In this document: positions 17,937 to 26,426 of the stretch, piece after piece
Layout: each line of letters starts with the position of its first letter
Position numbering within the stretch: the stretch's first letter is position 1
Source of the DNA: Roseiarcus sp963776665
GTDB taxonomy: Bacteria > Pseudomonadota > Alphaproteobacteria > Rhizobiales > Beijerinckiaceae
Direction: 5' to 3'
NCBI GenBank assembly: GCA_963776665.1
Contig: CAVZNQ010000012.1
Span: forward strand, 1-64,000
DNA: 64,000 nucleotides
The notes under the pieces: generated by a model
What the model saw: the letters and a program-made list of their open reading frames with translations, nothing else
Database searches by the model: none
What the model was told of the DNA's origin: nothing
Translations under genes and position numbers: made by a program

Positions 17937-20216
17937 ATGCCCAAGGAAGGCGAGGCCGATCTCAAGGCCGACGCCCTGCTGTTTCACAGTGCGCCCCGAC
18001 CCGGAAAGCTCGAGGTCGTCGCCACCAAGCCGCTCGCCAATCAGCGCGATCTTGCGCTCGCCTATTCGCCCGGCGTCGCCTTTCCCTGCGAGGCGATCGC
18101 CGCCGACCCCCGCGCCGCCGCGATCTACACCGCGCGCCAGAATCTGGTCGCGGTCCTCAGCAACGGCACAGCGGTTCTCGGTCTCGGCGATATCGGCCCG
18201 CTTGCCGGCAAGCCGGTGATGGAAGGCAAGGCGGTCCTGTTCAAGAAGTTCGCCGGCATCGACGTGTTCGACATCGAGGTGGCGGAGAAGAATGTCGACA
18301 AGCTCGTCGACGTCATCGTCGCCCTCGAGCCGACATTCGGCGGCATCAACCTCGAGGACATCAAGGGTCCCGAGTGCTTCGAGGTCGAGGAGAAGGCGAA
18401 GGCCCGTATGGGCATTCCCGTCTTCCACGACGACCAGCACGGCACGGCGATCATCGTTTCCGCGGCGATCGTCAACGCGCTCGAGCTCACCGGCAAGACG
18501 ATCGGCGAGGTCAAGATTGTCTGCTCGGGCGCCGGCGCGGCGGCGCTCGCCTCGCTCAATCTCCTCGTCTCGCTCGGCGCCAAGCGCGACAACATCATGG
18601 TCTGCGACATCGAGGGCGTCGTCTACAAGGGCCGCGAGAAACTGATGGACCGCTGGAAAGCGGTCTACGCGCGCGAGACCGGCGCCCGCACCCTCGCCGA
18701 CGCCATTCCCGGCGCCGATATCTTCCTGGGCCTCTCCGCCGGCGGCGTCCTCAAGCCCGAGATGCTCAAGCTGATGGCGCGCGACCCGCTCGTGATGGCG
18801 CTCGCCAATCCAACGCCGGAGATCATGCCGGAACTGGCGCTTGAGGCGCGATCCGACGTCATGATCTGCACCGGCCGCTCCGACTATCCAAACCAGGTCA
18901 ACAACGTCCTGTGCTTCCCCTATATATTTCGCGGCGCGCTCGACGCCGGCGCGAGCGAAATCAATGAGGCGATGAAGAAGGCCGCCGTCGCGGCGATCGC
19001 GGCGCTCGCCCGCGAAACGCCCTCCGAAGTCGCGGCGCTCGCCTATGGCGGGGAATCCTCGCTGTTCGGCAAGACCTCGCTGATCCCGAGCCCGTTCGAT
19101 CCGCGGCTCATGCTGCGTATCGCGCCGGCGGTCGCGCGCGCGGCGATGGAGAGCGGCGTCGCCCGCGGGCCGATCGCCGATTTCGACGCCTACGCCGACA
19201 AGCTCAACCGGTTCGTCTTCCGCTCCGGCTTCATCATGAAGCCGCTGTTCGCCAAGGCGCGCGCCGCGATGAAGACGGTGATCTATTCCGAGGGCGAGGA
19301 CGAGCGCGTGCTGCGGGCGACGCAGGTGGTGCTGGAGGAGCGCCTCGCCAAGCCGATCCTGATCGGCCGGCCGGAGGTGATCGGGGACCGCATCAAGCGC
19401 TTCGGCCTCACGATCCGTCCGAACGTCGACTTCGAAATCATCGATCCGAGCGACGATCCACGCTATCGCGATTACGTCGCGACCTATCTCAAGGTGGCGG
19501 GGCGAAAGGGCGTGACGCCGGACGTGGCGCGCACTGTCGTGCGCTCATCGCCCAGCGTCATTGCGGCGCTCGCGGTCCATCGCGGCGAGGCCGACGCCCT
19601 CATCTGCGGACTTGAAGGGCGGTTCACGTCGCGCCTCGACCACATCCGCGACATCGTCGGCCTCGCGCCCGGCGTCAAGGATCTCTCGGCGCTGTCGCTG
19701 GTCATTGCTTCGACCGGCGCCTATTTCCTCGCCGACACCCACGTGCGTTACGATCCGAGCGCCGAAGAGATCGCCGATACGGCGATCGCCTGCGCCCACC
19801 ACGTGCGCCGCTTCGGCATCGCGCCGAAGATCGCCCTGATCTCGCATTCCGACTTTGGCTCCGCCGACACGCCCTCGGCGCTCAAAATGCGCGAGGCCCT
19901 GCGCCTGTTGCAGGAGCGCGCGCCCGATCTCGAGGTCGACGGCGAAATGCAGGCCGATACCGCGCTCTCGCTCGTCGCCCGCCAGCGTGTGATCACGAAC
20001 TCGCGCCTGCAAGGCGAGGCCAACGTGCTGATCTTCCCCAATCTCGACGCCGGGAGCACGGCGCTGCAGTTGACCAGGGTCATCGCCGACGCCCTCCCGG
20101 TCGGTCCCATTCTTATCGGGCCGGCGAAGCCGGCGCATGTGCTGACGCCCTCGGTGACTGCGCGCGGCATCGTCAACATGACCGCGATCGCGGCCGTCGA
20201 AGCCGCGAGCCTATAG
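17937..20216 (+). CDS. maeB: NADP-dependent malic enzyme, MaeB type
   Basis: Converts malate to pyruvate and CO2 with NADP+, linking the TCA cycle to gluconeogenesis and NADPH supply. At 759 residues it has the MaeB two-part design. The N-terminal malic enzyme includes LALAYSPGVAFPCEAIA, FHDDQHGTAIIVSAA and the Rossmann strand KIVCSGAGAAALASL near residue 200. The C-terminal phosphotransacetylase-like domain begins about residue 430 (KTVIYSEGEDERVLRATQVV) and includes ANVLIFPNLDAGS near 700; it usually senses acetyl-CoA and lacks transferase activity. GGGGAGG lies seven bases before the ATG. Confidence 0.97.
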   Translation: MPKEGEADLKADALLFHSAPRPGKLEVVATKPLANQRDLALAYSPGVAFPCEAIAADPRAAAIYTARQNLVAVLSNGTAVLGLGDIGPLAGKPVMEGKAVLFKKFAGIDVFDIEVAEKNVDKLVDVIVALEPTFGGINLEDIKGPECFEVEEKAKARMGIPVFHDDQHGTAIIVSAAIVNALELTGKTIGEVKIVCSGAGAAALASLNLLVSLGAKRDNIMVCDIEGVVYKGREKLMDRWKAVYARETGARTLADAIPGADIFLGLSAGGVLKPEMLKLMARDPLVMALANPTPEIMPELALEARSDVMICTGRSDYPNQVNNVLCFPYIFRGALDAGASEINEAMKKAAVAAIAALARETPSEVAALAYGGESSLFGKTSLIPSPFDPRLMLRIAPAVARAAMESGVARGPIADFDAYADKLNRFVFRSGFIMKPLFAKARAAMKTVIYSEGEDERVLRATQVVLEERLAKPILIGRPEVIGDRIKRFGLTIRPNVDFEIIDPSDDPRYRDYVATYLKVAGRKGVTPDVARTVVRSSPSVIAALAVHRGEADALICGLEGRFTSRLDHIRDIVGLAPGVKDLSALSLVIASTGAYFLADTHVRYDPSAEEIADTAIACAHHVRRFGIAPKIALISHSDFGSADTPSALKMREALRLLQERAPDLEVDGEMQADTALSLVARQRVITNSRLQGEANVLIFPNLDAGSTALQLTRVIADALPVGPILIGPAKPAHVLTPSVTARGIVNMTAIAAVEAASL

Positions 20217-20265
20217 CCGCTGCGCATCGCCACGACCTGCTATCCACAACGGGCCGAAAATTGAT

Positions 20266-20293
20266 TTGACAGCCGCCGCCTTTGAGCGACAAT
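20266..20293 (+). promoter_or_regulatory. Candidate promoter in a convergent gap
   Basis: Consensus TTGACA at 20266-20271, a 16-base spacer and GACAAT at 20288-20293. It points away from maeB into a region without an ORF, so it may drive a noncoding transcript. Confidence 0.45.
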
Positions 20294-20409
20294 CCCATCG
20301 CGTCGTCATAAACAGGCCAGTCGCCATGTGAAGGCGACGCAACCGCCGGCCGATCTCGAGGCGCGGCAGAAAGACGGGGTAGCCATGACTCCGCCGGACC
20401 AAAAGGAAT

Positions 20410-20430
20410 GACCCTGGCCTGACCAGGGTC
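20410..20430. repeat. Perfect 8-bp stem-loop
   Basis: GACCCTGG, a five-base loop, then CCAGGGTC. No T-run follows on either strand, so it is more likely part of an RNA structure than a terminator. Confidence 0.5.
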
Positions 20431-20495
20431 GAAGCGCAGTGGCCGCTCTATATGCCGGAGCGGAAGGGCGCTCTCAAAAATTGCTGATCAATCAT

Positions 20496-20528
20496 GCTTG
20501 GCGGCCAGCGCGAAGGCCAAGCGTTTTG
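20496..20528 (+). terminator. Possible rho-independent terminator
   Basis: GCTTGGC at 20496-20502 pairs with GCCAAGC at 20516-20522 and is followed by GTTTTGT. The T-run is short, so activity is uncertain. It could end maeB or the candidate small RNA that starts near 20300. Confidence 0.4.
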
Positions 20529-20573
20529 TCCGCCGAGAAATCTCCTGCAACCTCCCAAGCGTTTCGCGAGCAG

Positions 20574-20622
20574 CGAAACAGGGCCCCGTCACGCCAAAGG
20601 CGTCGGGGCCCACGCTGTTTCG
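20574..20622. terminator. Long hairpin downstream of the epimerase gene
   Basis: CGAAACAG pairs with CTGTTTCG at the base, GGCCCCG with CGGGGCC above a small bulge, and ACGCC with GGCGT at the tip. The hairpin ends 26 bases before the 3' end of the minus-strand epimerase gene, where a terminator is expected. No U-run follows, so it may be a factor-dependent terminator or RNA-protecting stem. GTTTCG at 20561-20566 could compete for the same CGAAAC arm. Confidence 0.5.
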
Positions 20623-20647
20623 AGGGGTGGGCTTTGTTCCTCGGACT

Positions 20648-21544
20648 TCAGCCGCTCACATACCGGCGCCAGTCGTGCGCCTCCTTGAAGCCGAGCACTT
20701 CGCGGATTTTGCGGTTCGACAGGGGCGCCTCGAACTCGCCCATCTCCCGCGTGACCGGCGTCTTGGGGCACAGCCGCGCCAGCGCCTTCGCGGTCGGCTC
20801 GTTCAGCGTGATCGTGTCGTTGGTCGCGTTGAACACCTGAAAGCCGAGCCCGTCCTTCTCCAGACACAGCCGCACGATCTCGCCAAGGTCGCGCGCGTCG
20901 ATATAGCTCCAGGCGTTGCGCTTGCGGAGCGGCGGATTGGCGGCATAGCCCTTGAATGGCGCGTATTCATGCGGCTCGATCACATTGCCGATCCGGAGCG
21001 CATAGATGTCGGCGCGATAGCGCATGGCGAAGGCGCGCGCGGTCTTCTCGTTGCAGACCTTGGAGAGTCCGTAGGAGTCCATCGGGTCGACGTCGTAGTC
21101 CTCCTCGAGCGGAAACGAATGGAAGTCCTTGTCGCCCTCGGCGAAGCAGACGCCGTAGGTGGTTTCGCTCGAAGCGATGATGACCTTGCGAACGCCGAGC
21201 TTCATCGCCGCCTCGATGACGTTATAGGTGCTCATCACATTGGCGCTGAACGTGACGTTGTCCGGCTCGATCAGGACGCGGGGGATCGCCGCGAAGTGCA
21301 CCACCGCGTCGGGCGCGCGCGGCGCCTTGCCCTCCTCGTATCCGGCGAAGGTGAAATGGGTCGAAAGCGCGTTGAACGCCTGCCCGCTATCTGTGAGGTC
21401 GGCGATCAGCGTGGGGACGCCGAGCCCATCGAGCGCCTTCATGTCGACGTTGAGGACCGCATAGCCGGCCTTGACCAGATGCGGGACCGCGTGGCGGCCG
21501 GCCTTCCCCGATCCCCCGGTGAAAACGACGCGTTTGCCGGTCAT
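20648..21544 (-). CDS. NAD-dependent epimerase/dehydratase (extended SDR)
   Basis: 298 residues with the extended short-chain-dehydrogenase fold. The NAD-binding GGSGKAGRH is at residues 10-18 and VVHFAAIPR follows near 82. The catalytic Ser-Tyr-Lys is in IIASSETTYG (near 124) and DSYGLSKVCNEK (Tyr and Lys near 158-162). Residues 195-230 (YAANPPLRKRNAWSYIDARD) form the variable substrate lobe. The substrate is probably a nucleotide sugar or uronic acid, but sequence alone does not fix it. Downstream of xerC on the same strand, gap about 76 bases. Confidence 0.85.
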   Translation of the reverse strand: MTGKRVVFTGGSGKAGRHAVPHLVKAGYAVLNVDMKALDGLGVPTLIADLTDSGQAFNALSTHFTFAGYEEGKAPRAPDAVVHFAAIPRVLIEPDNVTFSANVMSTYNVIEAAMKLGVRKVIIASSETTYGVCFAEGDKDFHSFPLEEDYDVDPMDSYGLSKVCNEKTARAFAMRYRADIYALRIGNVIEPHEYAPFKGYAANPPLRKRNAWSYIDARDLGEIVRLCLEKDGLGFQVFNATNDTITLNEPTAKALARLCPKTPVTREMGEFEAPLSNRKIREVLGFKEAHDWRRYVSG

Positions 21545-21620
21545 GCGCTTGCTCCTCGAGATTGCGGAAAGCGCCTTTCTAGCGCCTCGCGCCCGAAGTC
21601 GTCGATAGGAGGAGCTGCGA

Positions 21621-22587
21621 TCAGGCGCGCGGATGCGCGCTTCGGTAGGCGGCGAGAAGCCGGGCGCTGTCCACGCCGGTATAGACCTGCGTCGTCGACA
21701 GCGAAGCGTGGCCGAGCAGGTCCTGGATCGTGCGCAGATCGCCCCCGCGCGAAAGCAGGTGGGTGGCGAAAGAATGGCGCAGCGCGTGCGGCGTCGCGCT
21801 GTCGGGCAGGCCGAGCGCGCCGCGCATCCGCGCCATCGCCAATTGCACGATCCGCGGCGACAGTCGCCCGCCCCTCACGCCGACGAACAGCGGCCCGTCG
21901 GGCGCGAGCCGATAGGGACATAACGCGAGATAGTCCTCGATCGCCTTTCGCACCGGCGCGATGACCGGCGCCGAGCGCGACTTCTTGCCCTTGCCGACCA
22001 CGGTGATGGCTTCCGCCGCGCCGACCGGCGCGTCGGCGCGGCTGATCGACAGCGCCTCGGAAATGCGCAATCCCGCGCCGTAGAGGAGCGCCAGCACCGC
22101 GGCGTCGCGCGCCAGCGCCCAGGGCTCGCGCGCCTCGCCTTCGCGGGCGGCGGTCGAGGTCACGGCTCTGGCGTCGGGCGCGCTCAAGGGCCGCGGCAGG
22201 CGGCGTGCGGCCTTTGGAGCCCGCAGCGCCCCGAGCGCGGCCGCGGCCTCGCCGGTCTCGCGCGCTATGTGCCGCGCGAGCGAGCGCAGGGCCGAGAGCG
22301 CTCGCTGGAGCGACCGGCCGTCGACGCCCTCCGCCCGCCTCCGGGCGAGAAAGGCGCGCAAGTCCGCAGGCGCGCAATCGGTGAAATCGGCGACTGTCGG
22401 CGGCGCGCCGAACCGCTCGCCGAGAAAGGCCAGAAATTGCCGGGCGTCGCGGCCGTAAGCCTCGATCGTCCGCTCCGACAAGCCGCCGCTCGCCGGCGAG
22501 ATGGCCAAGCCACGCGGCGGCCGCCGCGGCGAGATCTGGCGCGGCGGGCAGGACGGCGAGAGCAGGGGAGCGGGCGGGCTTCGGCAC
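21621..22587 (-). pseudogene. xerC: Tyrosine recombinase XerC with an N-terminal frameshift
   Basis: Site-specific recombinase that resolves chromosome dimers at dif together with XerD. The catalytic domain is intact: GLRISEALSI (Arg), HALRHSFATHLL (His-x-x-Arg) and LGHASLSTTQVYTG (His and nucleophilic Tyr). The N-terminal core-binding part is split. PAAPDLAAAAAAWLGHLAGE and then RRL are encoded in one frame from about GTG 22587, and SERTIEAYGRDARQFLAFLG continues in the next. The break is at CGGCTTGTCGGAGCG near 22476, where one extra base is enough to explain it. The conserved part alone could start at ATG 22508 and give 295 residues, which might still function. A sequencing error is possible. 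Confidence 0.75.
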
Positions 22588-22688
22588 GACGACAGGATGG
22601 GGGAAAGGCCTTAAGAGGCGGTTTCGGCGCGACGCTCGCACTGGCGAGCGGATTTGTATAGAGTCACCGAGGCGATAGGAGAAGTGCC

Positions 22689-23201
22689 ATGCGGTTTCTC
22701 GCCTTCATTGGCGCTCTTGCCATCCTTGTTGCAGTCGCCGCGGCGATCTACTTGTTCGGCGGCTTTTTCAACGTGGCTGAAAACGTCGACAATCCGGCCG
22801 TCGTCGACTGGGCGCTGGCGAGCATCCGCGGCGCCTCGGTCGCGGGCCACGCAACCGACGCGCCGCCCGCCAATCTCGACGATCCGGAGACGGTCAAGGC
22901 CGGCGCGAAGGTTTATTCGACGATCGGCTGCGTCAATTGTCACGGCGGACCGCCGAACGCCAACTGGGCCAAGTGGTCGGAGGGCCTGAAGCCCGTTCCT
23001 GCCGATCTCAAGATCATGGCGAAAGACCGCACCGCGCCGCAACTGTTCTGGGTGATCAGGAACGGCATCAAGTTCACCGGCATGCCGAGCTTCAATCTCG
23101 CAGGCGCCTCAGATCAGGACATCTGGTCGATCGTCGCTTTCATCCGGAATCTGCCGAAAATGTCGGATGACGACTACAAGGCGTGGACCGCGGCGCCGTG
23201 A
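22689..23201 (+). CDS. Membrane-anchored monohaem cytochrome c
   Basis: 170 residues. An uncleaved-looking hydrophobic N-terminus (FLAFIGALAILVAVAAAIYLFGG) may anchor the protein or be removed. One haem site, CVNCH, is near residue 79, and the probable axial Met is in FTGMPSFNL near 138. Length and single haem fit a small class I cytochrome c in the periplasm. The electron partner is unknown. No oxidase or dehydrogenase gene is adjacent. Confidence 0.88.
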   Translation: MRFLAFIGALAILVAVAAAIYLFGGFFNVAENVDNPAVVDWALASIRGASVAGHATDAPPANLDDPETVKAGAKVYSTIGCVNCHGGPPNANWAKWSEGLKPVPADLKIMAKDRTAPQLFWVIRNGIKFTGMPSFNLAGASDQDIWSIVAFIRNLPKMSDDDYKAWTAAP

Positions 23202-23214
23202 GCGGGCGTGCCGC

Positions 23215-23616
23215 TCACCCCAATAGATCCTCCAGATGCGGAATCAGCGGCGCGTCCGCTGGCGGCATCGGGTAGCGGCGCAGTTCGCTGGGCCGAACCC
23301 ACTTCAGCGCCTGCCCGTCGAGCGGCTGGACGAAACCTTCCCATCGGCGGCAGACATAGAGCGGCATCAGGAGGTGGAAGTCGTCGTAAGCGTGGCTGGC
23401 GAAAGTGAGCGGGGCGAGGCAGGCCGCCTTGACGACGATGCCGAGCTCCTCGCCGAGCTCGCGGATCAAGGCCTCCTCTGGCTGTTCGCCAGCGGCCATC
23501 TTGCCGCCCGGAAACTCCCACAGGCCCTCGAGCGGCTTGCCCTTCGGCCTTTGCGCCAGCAGCACCCGGCCGTCCGCGTCGATCAGCGCCGCCGCGACGA
23601 CAAGCACCAGCCTCAC
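23215..23616 (-). CDS. mutT: MutT-type Nudix hydrolase
   Basis: Predicted to hydrolyse 8-oxo-dGTP and so prevent A:T to C:G transversions. The complete Nudix box GGKMAAGEQPEEALIRELGE, followed by ELGI, satisfies GX5EX7REUXEEXGU. The N-terminus LVLVVAAALIDADGRVLLAQ matches the usual first strand. GTG 23616 is chosen because GAGG lies six bases before it and the protein then starts at the family's conserved strand; ATG 23646 would add ten residues. It sits between the cytochrome c gene (convergent) and a REP-like palindrome. MutT identity as opposed to another Nudix member is likely but not certain. Confidence 0.88.
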   Translation of the reverse strand: MRLVLVVAAALIDADGRVLLAQRPKGKPLEGLWEFPGGKMAAGEQPEEALIRELGEELGIVVKAACLAPLTFASHAYDDFHLLMPLYVCRRWEGFVQPLDGQALKWVRPSELRRYPMPPADAPLIPHLEDLLG

Positions 23617-23653
23617 GAGCGGCCTCGAAGCGCGATGGCCCCGCAACGCTTGG

Positions 23654-23777
23654 CCTCGTCCTGAGGAGCGATGCGGAGCGTCGCGTCTCGAAGGATGGTC
23701 CAGCAGCCGGCGACGACGGTGCGCGCTGGATCGCCCTTCGAGATGCGCCGCCTGCGGCGTCGCTCCTCAGGACGAGG
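23654..23777. repeat. REP-like long palindrome
   Basis: Two arms of about 51 bases are inverted around a roughly 20-base centre. CCTCGTCCTGAGGAGCGA opens the left arm and its exact reverse complement closes the right arm. CTCGAAGG and CCTTCGAG pair nearer the centre. This composition is typical of intergenic REP/BIME-type elements in Hyphomicrobiales. It lies between the co-directional genes argJ and mutT. Confidence 0.8.
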
Positions 23778-23797
23778 GCGCACGAAAAAGTCCAGCC

Positions 23798-25039
23798 TCA
23801 CGAGCGATAGTCGCCGTTGATCGCGACATATTCCTTGGTGAGGTCGCAGGTCCACACCGTAGCCCGCCCGCCCCCCAGGTGCAGGTCGGCGGTGATCTCG
23901 ATCGCGTCGCGCTTCATATAGGCCGAGGCCGCCGCTTCGTCGTAAGCCGGGTCGCGCGCGCCGTCATGGGCGACGCGGATCCTGCCGAAGAAAATGTCGA
24001 GCCTGTCGCGCTCCGCCTTCTCGCCCGCCTTGCCGACCGCCATGACGACCCGCCCCCAGTTGGCGTCTTCGCCGGCGCAGGCTGTCTTGACGAGGGGCGA
24101 ATTGGCGATCGAGAACGCGATGCGCCTGGCCGCCTTGCGGCTCGCCGCGCCCGCGACGTTGACGGTGATGAACTTGCGCGCCCCTTCGCCGTCGCGCACC
24201 ACCTGTTGCGCGAGATTGCGCAGGAGCTTGTCGAGCGCGCGCCTGAAAGCGGCCGCGCGCGGGTCGGCGGCGTCCTCGATCCGCGGCGCGCCGTGAGCCT
24301 CGCCGGTGGCGAAGATCATCAGCGTGTCCGAGGTCGACGTGTCGCTGTCGACGGTGATCGCATTGAACGAACGTTCGACCGATTTCGACAGCATCGTCTG
24401 GAGCGCGCCCGGCGCCACGGCCGCGTCGGTGAAGACGTAAGCCAGCATGGTCGCCATGTCGGGCGCGATCATGCCCGCCCCCTTGGCGATGCCGTTGATG
24501 ACCACCTCGGCGTCGCCGAGCTTGACCCGCGCGGTCGCGATCTTCGGATAGGTGTCGGTGGTCATGATCGCCTTGGCCGCGCCCATGAGCCCGTCGGGCT
24601 TCGCGCCCGCGACCAGCGTATCCATGACCCGCGCGATGCGCGCCCCGTCGAGCGGTTCGCCGATGACGCCGGTCGAAGCCATGAAGATTTCGCTTCTGTT
24701 CGCGCCGATCGCCTTGGCGGCGGCGTCCGCGACATGGGCGACCGCGGCCGCGCCGACGCCGCCGGTGAAGGCGTTGGCGTTGCCGGAGTTGACGATCAGC
24801 GCGCGCGCCGACCCGCGGGAGAGATGGGCGCGGCACCAGTCGACCGGCGCCGAGGGGCATTTCGAGCGGGTGAAGACGCCGGCGACCGCCGCCGGGGGGT
24901 CGAAAAGCGCCATCATGACGTCGGTTCGACCCGCATAGCGCACCCCCGCTTCTATGGTGGCGAAGCGGACGCCGGCAATCGGGGGCAGGGCGGGATAGGT
25001 CTTCGGCGCCAGCGGCGAGAGCGGAGCGGGAGCGGGCAT
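23798..25039 (-). CDS. argJ: Bifunctional ornithine acetyltransferase/N-acetylglutamate synthase
   Basis: Recycles the acetyl group between N-acetylornithine and glutamate in arginine biosynthesis. 413 residues, full length. Motifs are VNSGNANAFTGG near residue 96, the autocleavage site MASTGVIGEPLD, whose Thr becomes the N-terminus and nucleophile of the beta chain, TTDTYPK near 170, GMIAPDMATMLAYVFTDAA near 190, and EDANWGRV near 315. It ends KEYVAINGDYRS as usual. The start MPAPAPLSPLAPKTYP at 25039 fits the family. It is followed 67 bases away by the PpiC gene on the same strand, an order often seen in this group. Confidence 0.96.
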   Translation of the reverse strand: MPAPAPLSPLAPKTYPALPPIAGVRFATIEAGVRYAGRTDVMMALFDPPAAVAGVFTRSKCPSAPVDWCRAHLSRGSARALIVNSGNANAFTGGVGAAAVAHVADAAAKAIGANRSEIFMASTGVIGEPLDGARIARVMDTLVAGAKPDGLMGAAKAIMTTDTYPKIATARVKLGDAEVVINGIAKGAGMIAPDMATMLAYVFTDAAVAPGALQTMLSKSVERSFNAITVDSDTSTSDTLMIFATGEAHGAPRIEDAADPRAAAFRRALDKLLRNLAQQVVRDGEGARKFITVNVAGAASRKAARRIAFSIANSPLVKTACAGEDANWGRVVMAVGKAGEKAERDRLDIFFGRIRVAHDGARDPAYDEAAASAYMKRDAIEITADLHLGGGRATVWTCDLTKEYVAINGDYRS

Positions 25040-25106
25040 GGACGTTTCCGGAACAACAACCGGAGCGGGCCTGCGCGCCCGCTCTCGCGAAGCCCGACTG
25101 TTCGCG

Positions 25107-26015
25107 TCAGGGCGTCTTGGGCTTGTCGGCGGGGGCGGGGGCTTCCTTGCCCGGATCGGCCGCCTGCGCCTGGGGCGCCAGCGGCTTGCCGTCGGCGTCG
25201 AAGAACTCGATCTTGGCTGCGCTGTGGAGCTGCTGGACCGCGTCGCTCTCGGCCTTCTGGGCGACATAGCGCGCCGCCTGATCCTTGACCTGCTCGAAGG
25301 GCGGGAAGCTCTTGGTGCGCACGCCCTCGACCTTGATGATGTGCCAGCCGAACTGCGTCTTGATCGGCTGGGAAATCTCGCCTTCCTTCAGCTTGAAGGC
25401 GGCCTCGGAGAATTCCGGCACCATGCGGTCCTTGGTGAACCAGCCGAGGTCGCCGCCGTCGCCGGACGGGTCCTTGGAGAGTTCGGTCGCCACCTTGGCG
25501 AAGTCCTCGCCGGCCTTGACCCGGGCGAGCGCGGCCTTCGCCTCGTCCTCGGTCGGCAGCAGGATATGGCGGGCGTGGATTTCCTGTTGCGGCGGCTCCG
25601 CCTTGGCGGCCTCGTCATAGGCCTTCCGCTCCGCCTCCTCGGTCGTCGCCGCCTTGGCGACGGAGCTGAGCAATTGCTCCATCGCCAGCTTGTCGTGATA
25701 GTAGGCGAGCTTGCGTTCGAACTCCGGCGTCGTGGTCAGCTTGTCGGTCTCGGCCTTCTTGGCGGCGAGCTTGAGGTCGATGAGATAGTCGAGCACGTAT
25801 TTCTGCTTCGCCGCTCCCTCGAGCTTCTGCGGCAGGCCGGGGCCGATGTCGGCCAACGCGTCGTTGACGTCGTTTTCGGTGATCGGCTGGCCGTCGACCG
25901 TCGCCAGCACCTTCGGATCGGCGAGGGCCGGGCCGGCGAGAGCGAGAGCGGCGCCGAGCCCAAGCGCGAACGCGGCGACGGCGTTCCGCGAGCGCGGAGA
26001 AACGATGGTCGTCAT
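25107..26015 (-). CDS. Periplasmic peptidyl-prolyl isomerase (PpiC/SurA-type parvulin)
   Basis: Exported folding factor of 302 residues. Signal peptide 1-32 ends AGPALA. An N-terminal chaperone-like region (VDGQPITENDVNDAL, then LIDLKLAAKKAE) precedes the parvulin domain at about 145-240, recognised by EIHARHILLPTEDEA, GGDLGWFTKDRMVPEFSEAA and FGWHIIKVEG. The C-terminus is Pro/Ala/Lys-rich and probably disordered. GAGGAGA seven bases before ATG 26015 sets the start. It is probably involved in outer-membrane protein assembly. It lies upstream of argJ on the same strand. Confidence 0.93.
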   Translation of the reverse strand: MTTIVSPRSRNAVAAFALGLGAALALAGPALADPKVLATVDGQPITENDVNDALADIGPGLPQKLEGAAKQKYVLDYLIDLKLAAKKAETDKLTTTPEFERKLAYYHDKLAMEQLLSSVAKAATTEEAERKAYDEAAKAEPPQQEIHARHILLPTEDEAKAALARVKAGEDFAKVATELSKDPSGDGGDLGWFTKDRMVPEFSEAAFKLKEGEISQPIKTQFGWHIIKVEGVRTKSFPPFEQVKDQAARYVAQKAESDAVQQLHSAAKIEFFDADGKPLAPQAQAADPGKEAPAPADKPKTP

Positions 26016-26426
26016 TGGGAGTCTCCTCTGGGCGGGCGAAAACGGCCGCGCCGGTGTTTTCGGTCTGGTGGAGGCGGCTATAGAGGGATTTGGGCGACAT
26101 TGCGAGAGGCGAGGGCGGAGCGGCGAGAGTAAAAAACGCGGGCGCGAGGCCCCATTCCCCGCAGCCGGCCTTCCCCTGTGGACGCGCCAATGGCCTACCC
26201 GGCGGGCCGGCGCGCGCCACTTTTCCCTTGACAAGCGTCAGGAAGCCCCTAAATCCCCTTCATCCTGAAGCCGTTCTGGGTCCCCGCGCCGTCACCGAGC
26301 GTGTGGGCCTTTTTGCGTTTTCGCGGATTCTCGACATGGGCCGGCCTCCACCGGACGTCGAGACGGACAGTCCCGCGGCGCTCGGCCTCACCCGCCGAAC
26401 CGCCGCCGAAATGGAGCGTCAGGCGA
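26016..26426 (+). other. Leader region of the alpha ribosomal operon
   Basis: No gene is present. Promoter-like TTGACA at 26228-26233 is followed after 16 bases by a weak TAAATC. The remaining 170 bases before rpsM form a GC-rich leader. secY and adk, which usually precede rpsM, are absent, so rpsM must be transcribed from here. Confidence 0.5.
26228..26255 (+). promoter_or_regulatory. Candidate promoter of rpsM operon
   Basis: Perfect -35 TTGACA with a poor -10 (TAAATC) at 16 bases. It is the best promoter match upstream of rpsM, found by eye. Confidence 0.35.

Larger units (their letters stand above)
20217..20647 (+). other. Convergent intergenic region with hairpins and a promoter-like site
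   Basis: 431 bases between maeB and the minus-strand epimerase gene with no credible ORF. It holds a good plus-strand promoter match (20266-20293), a perfect 8-bp hairpin (20410-20430), a hairpin with a T-run (20496-20528) and a long stem at 20574-20622. Together these could encode a small RNA. Confidence 0.5.

Noticed and set aside
20498..21964. Very long plus-strand open frame
   Set aside because: It runs antisense to the epimerase and xerC genes, is Arg-rich with no motif, and is the usual shadow of GC-rich coding DNA.
23405..25288. 627-codon plus-strand open frame
   Set aside because: Antisense to mutT and argJ; no family features, and composition typical of a mirror frame.
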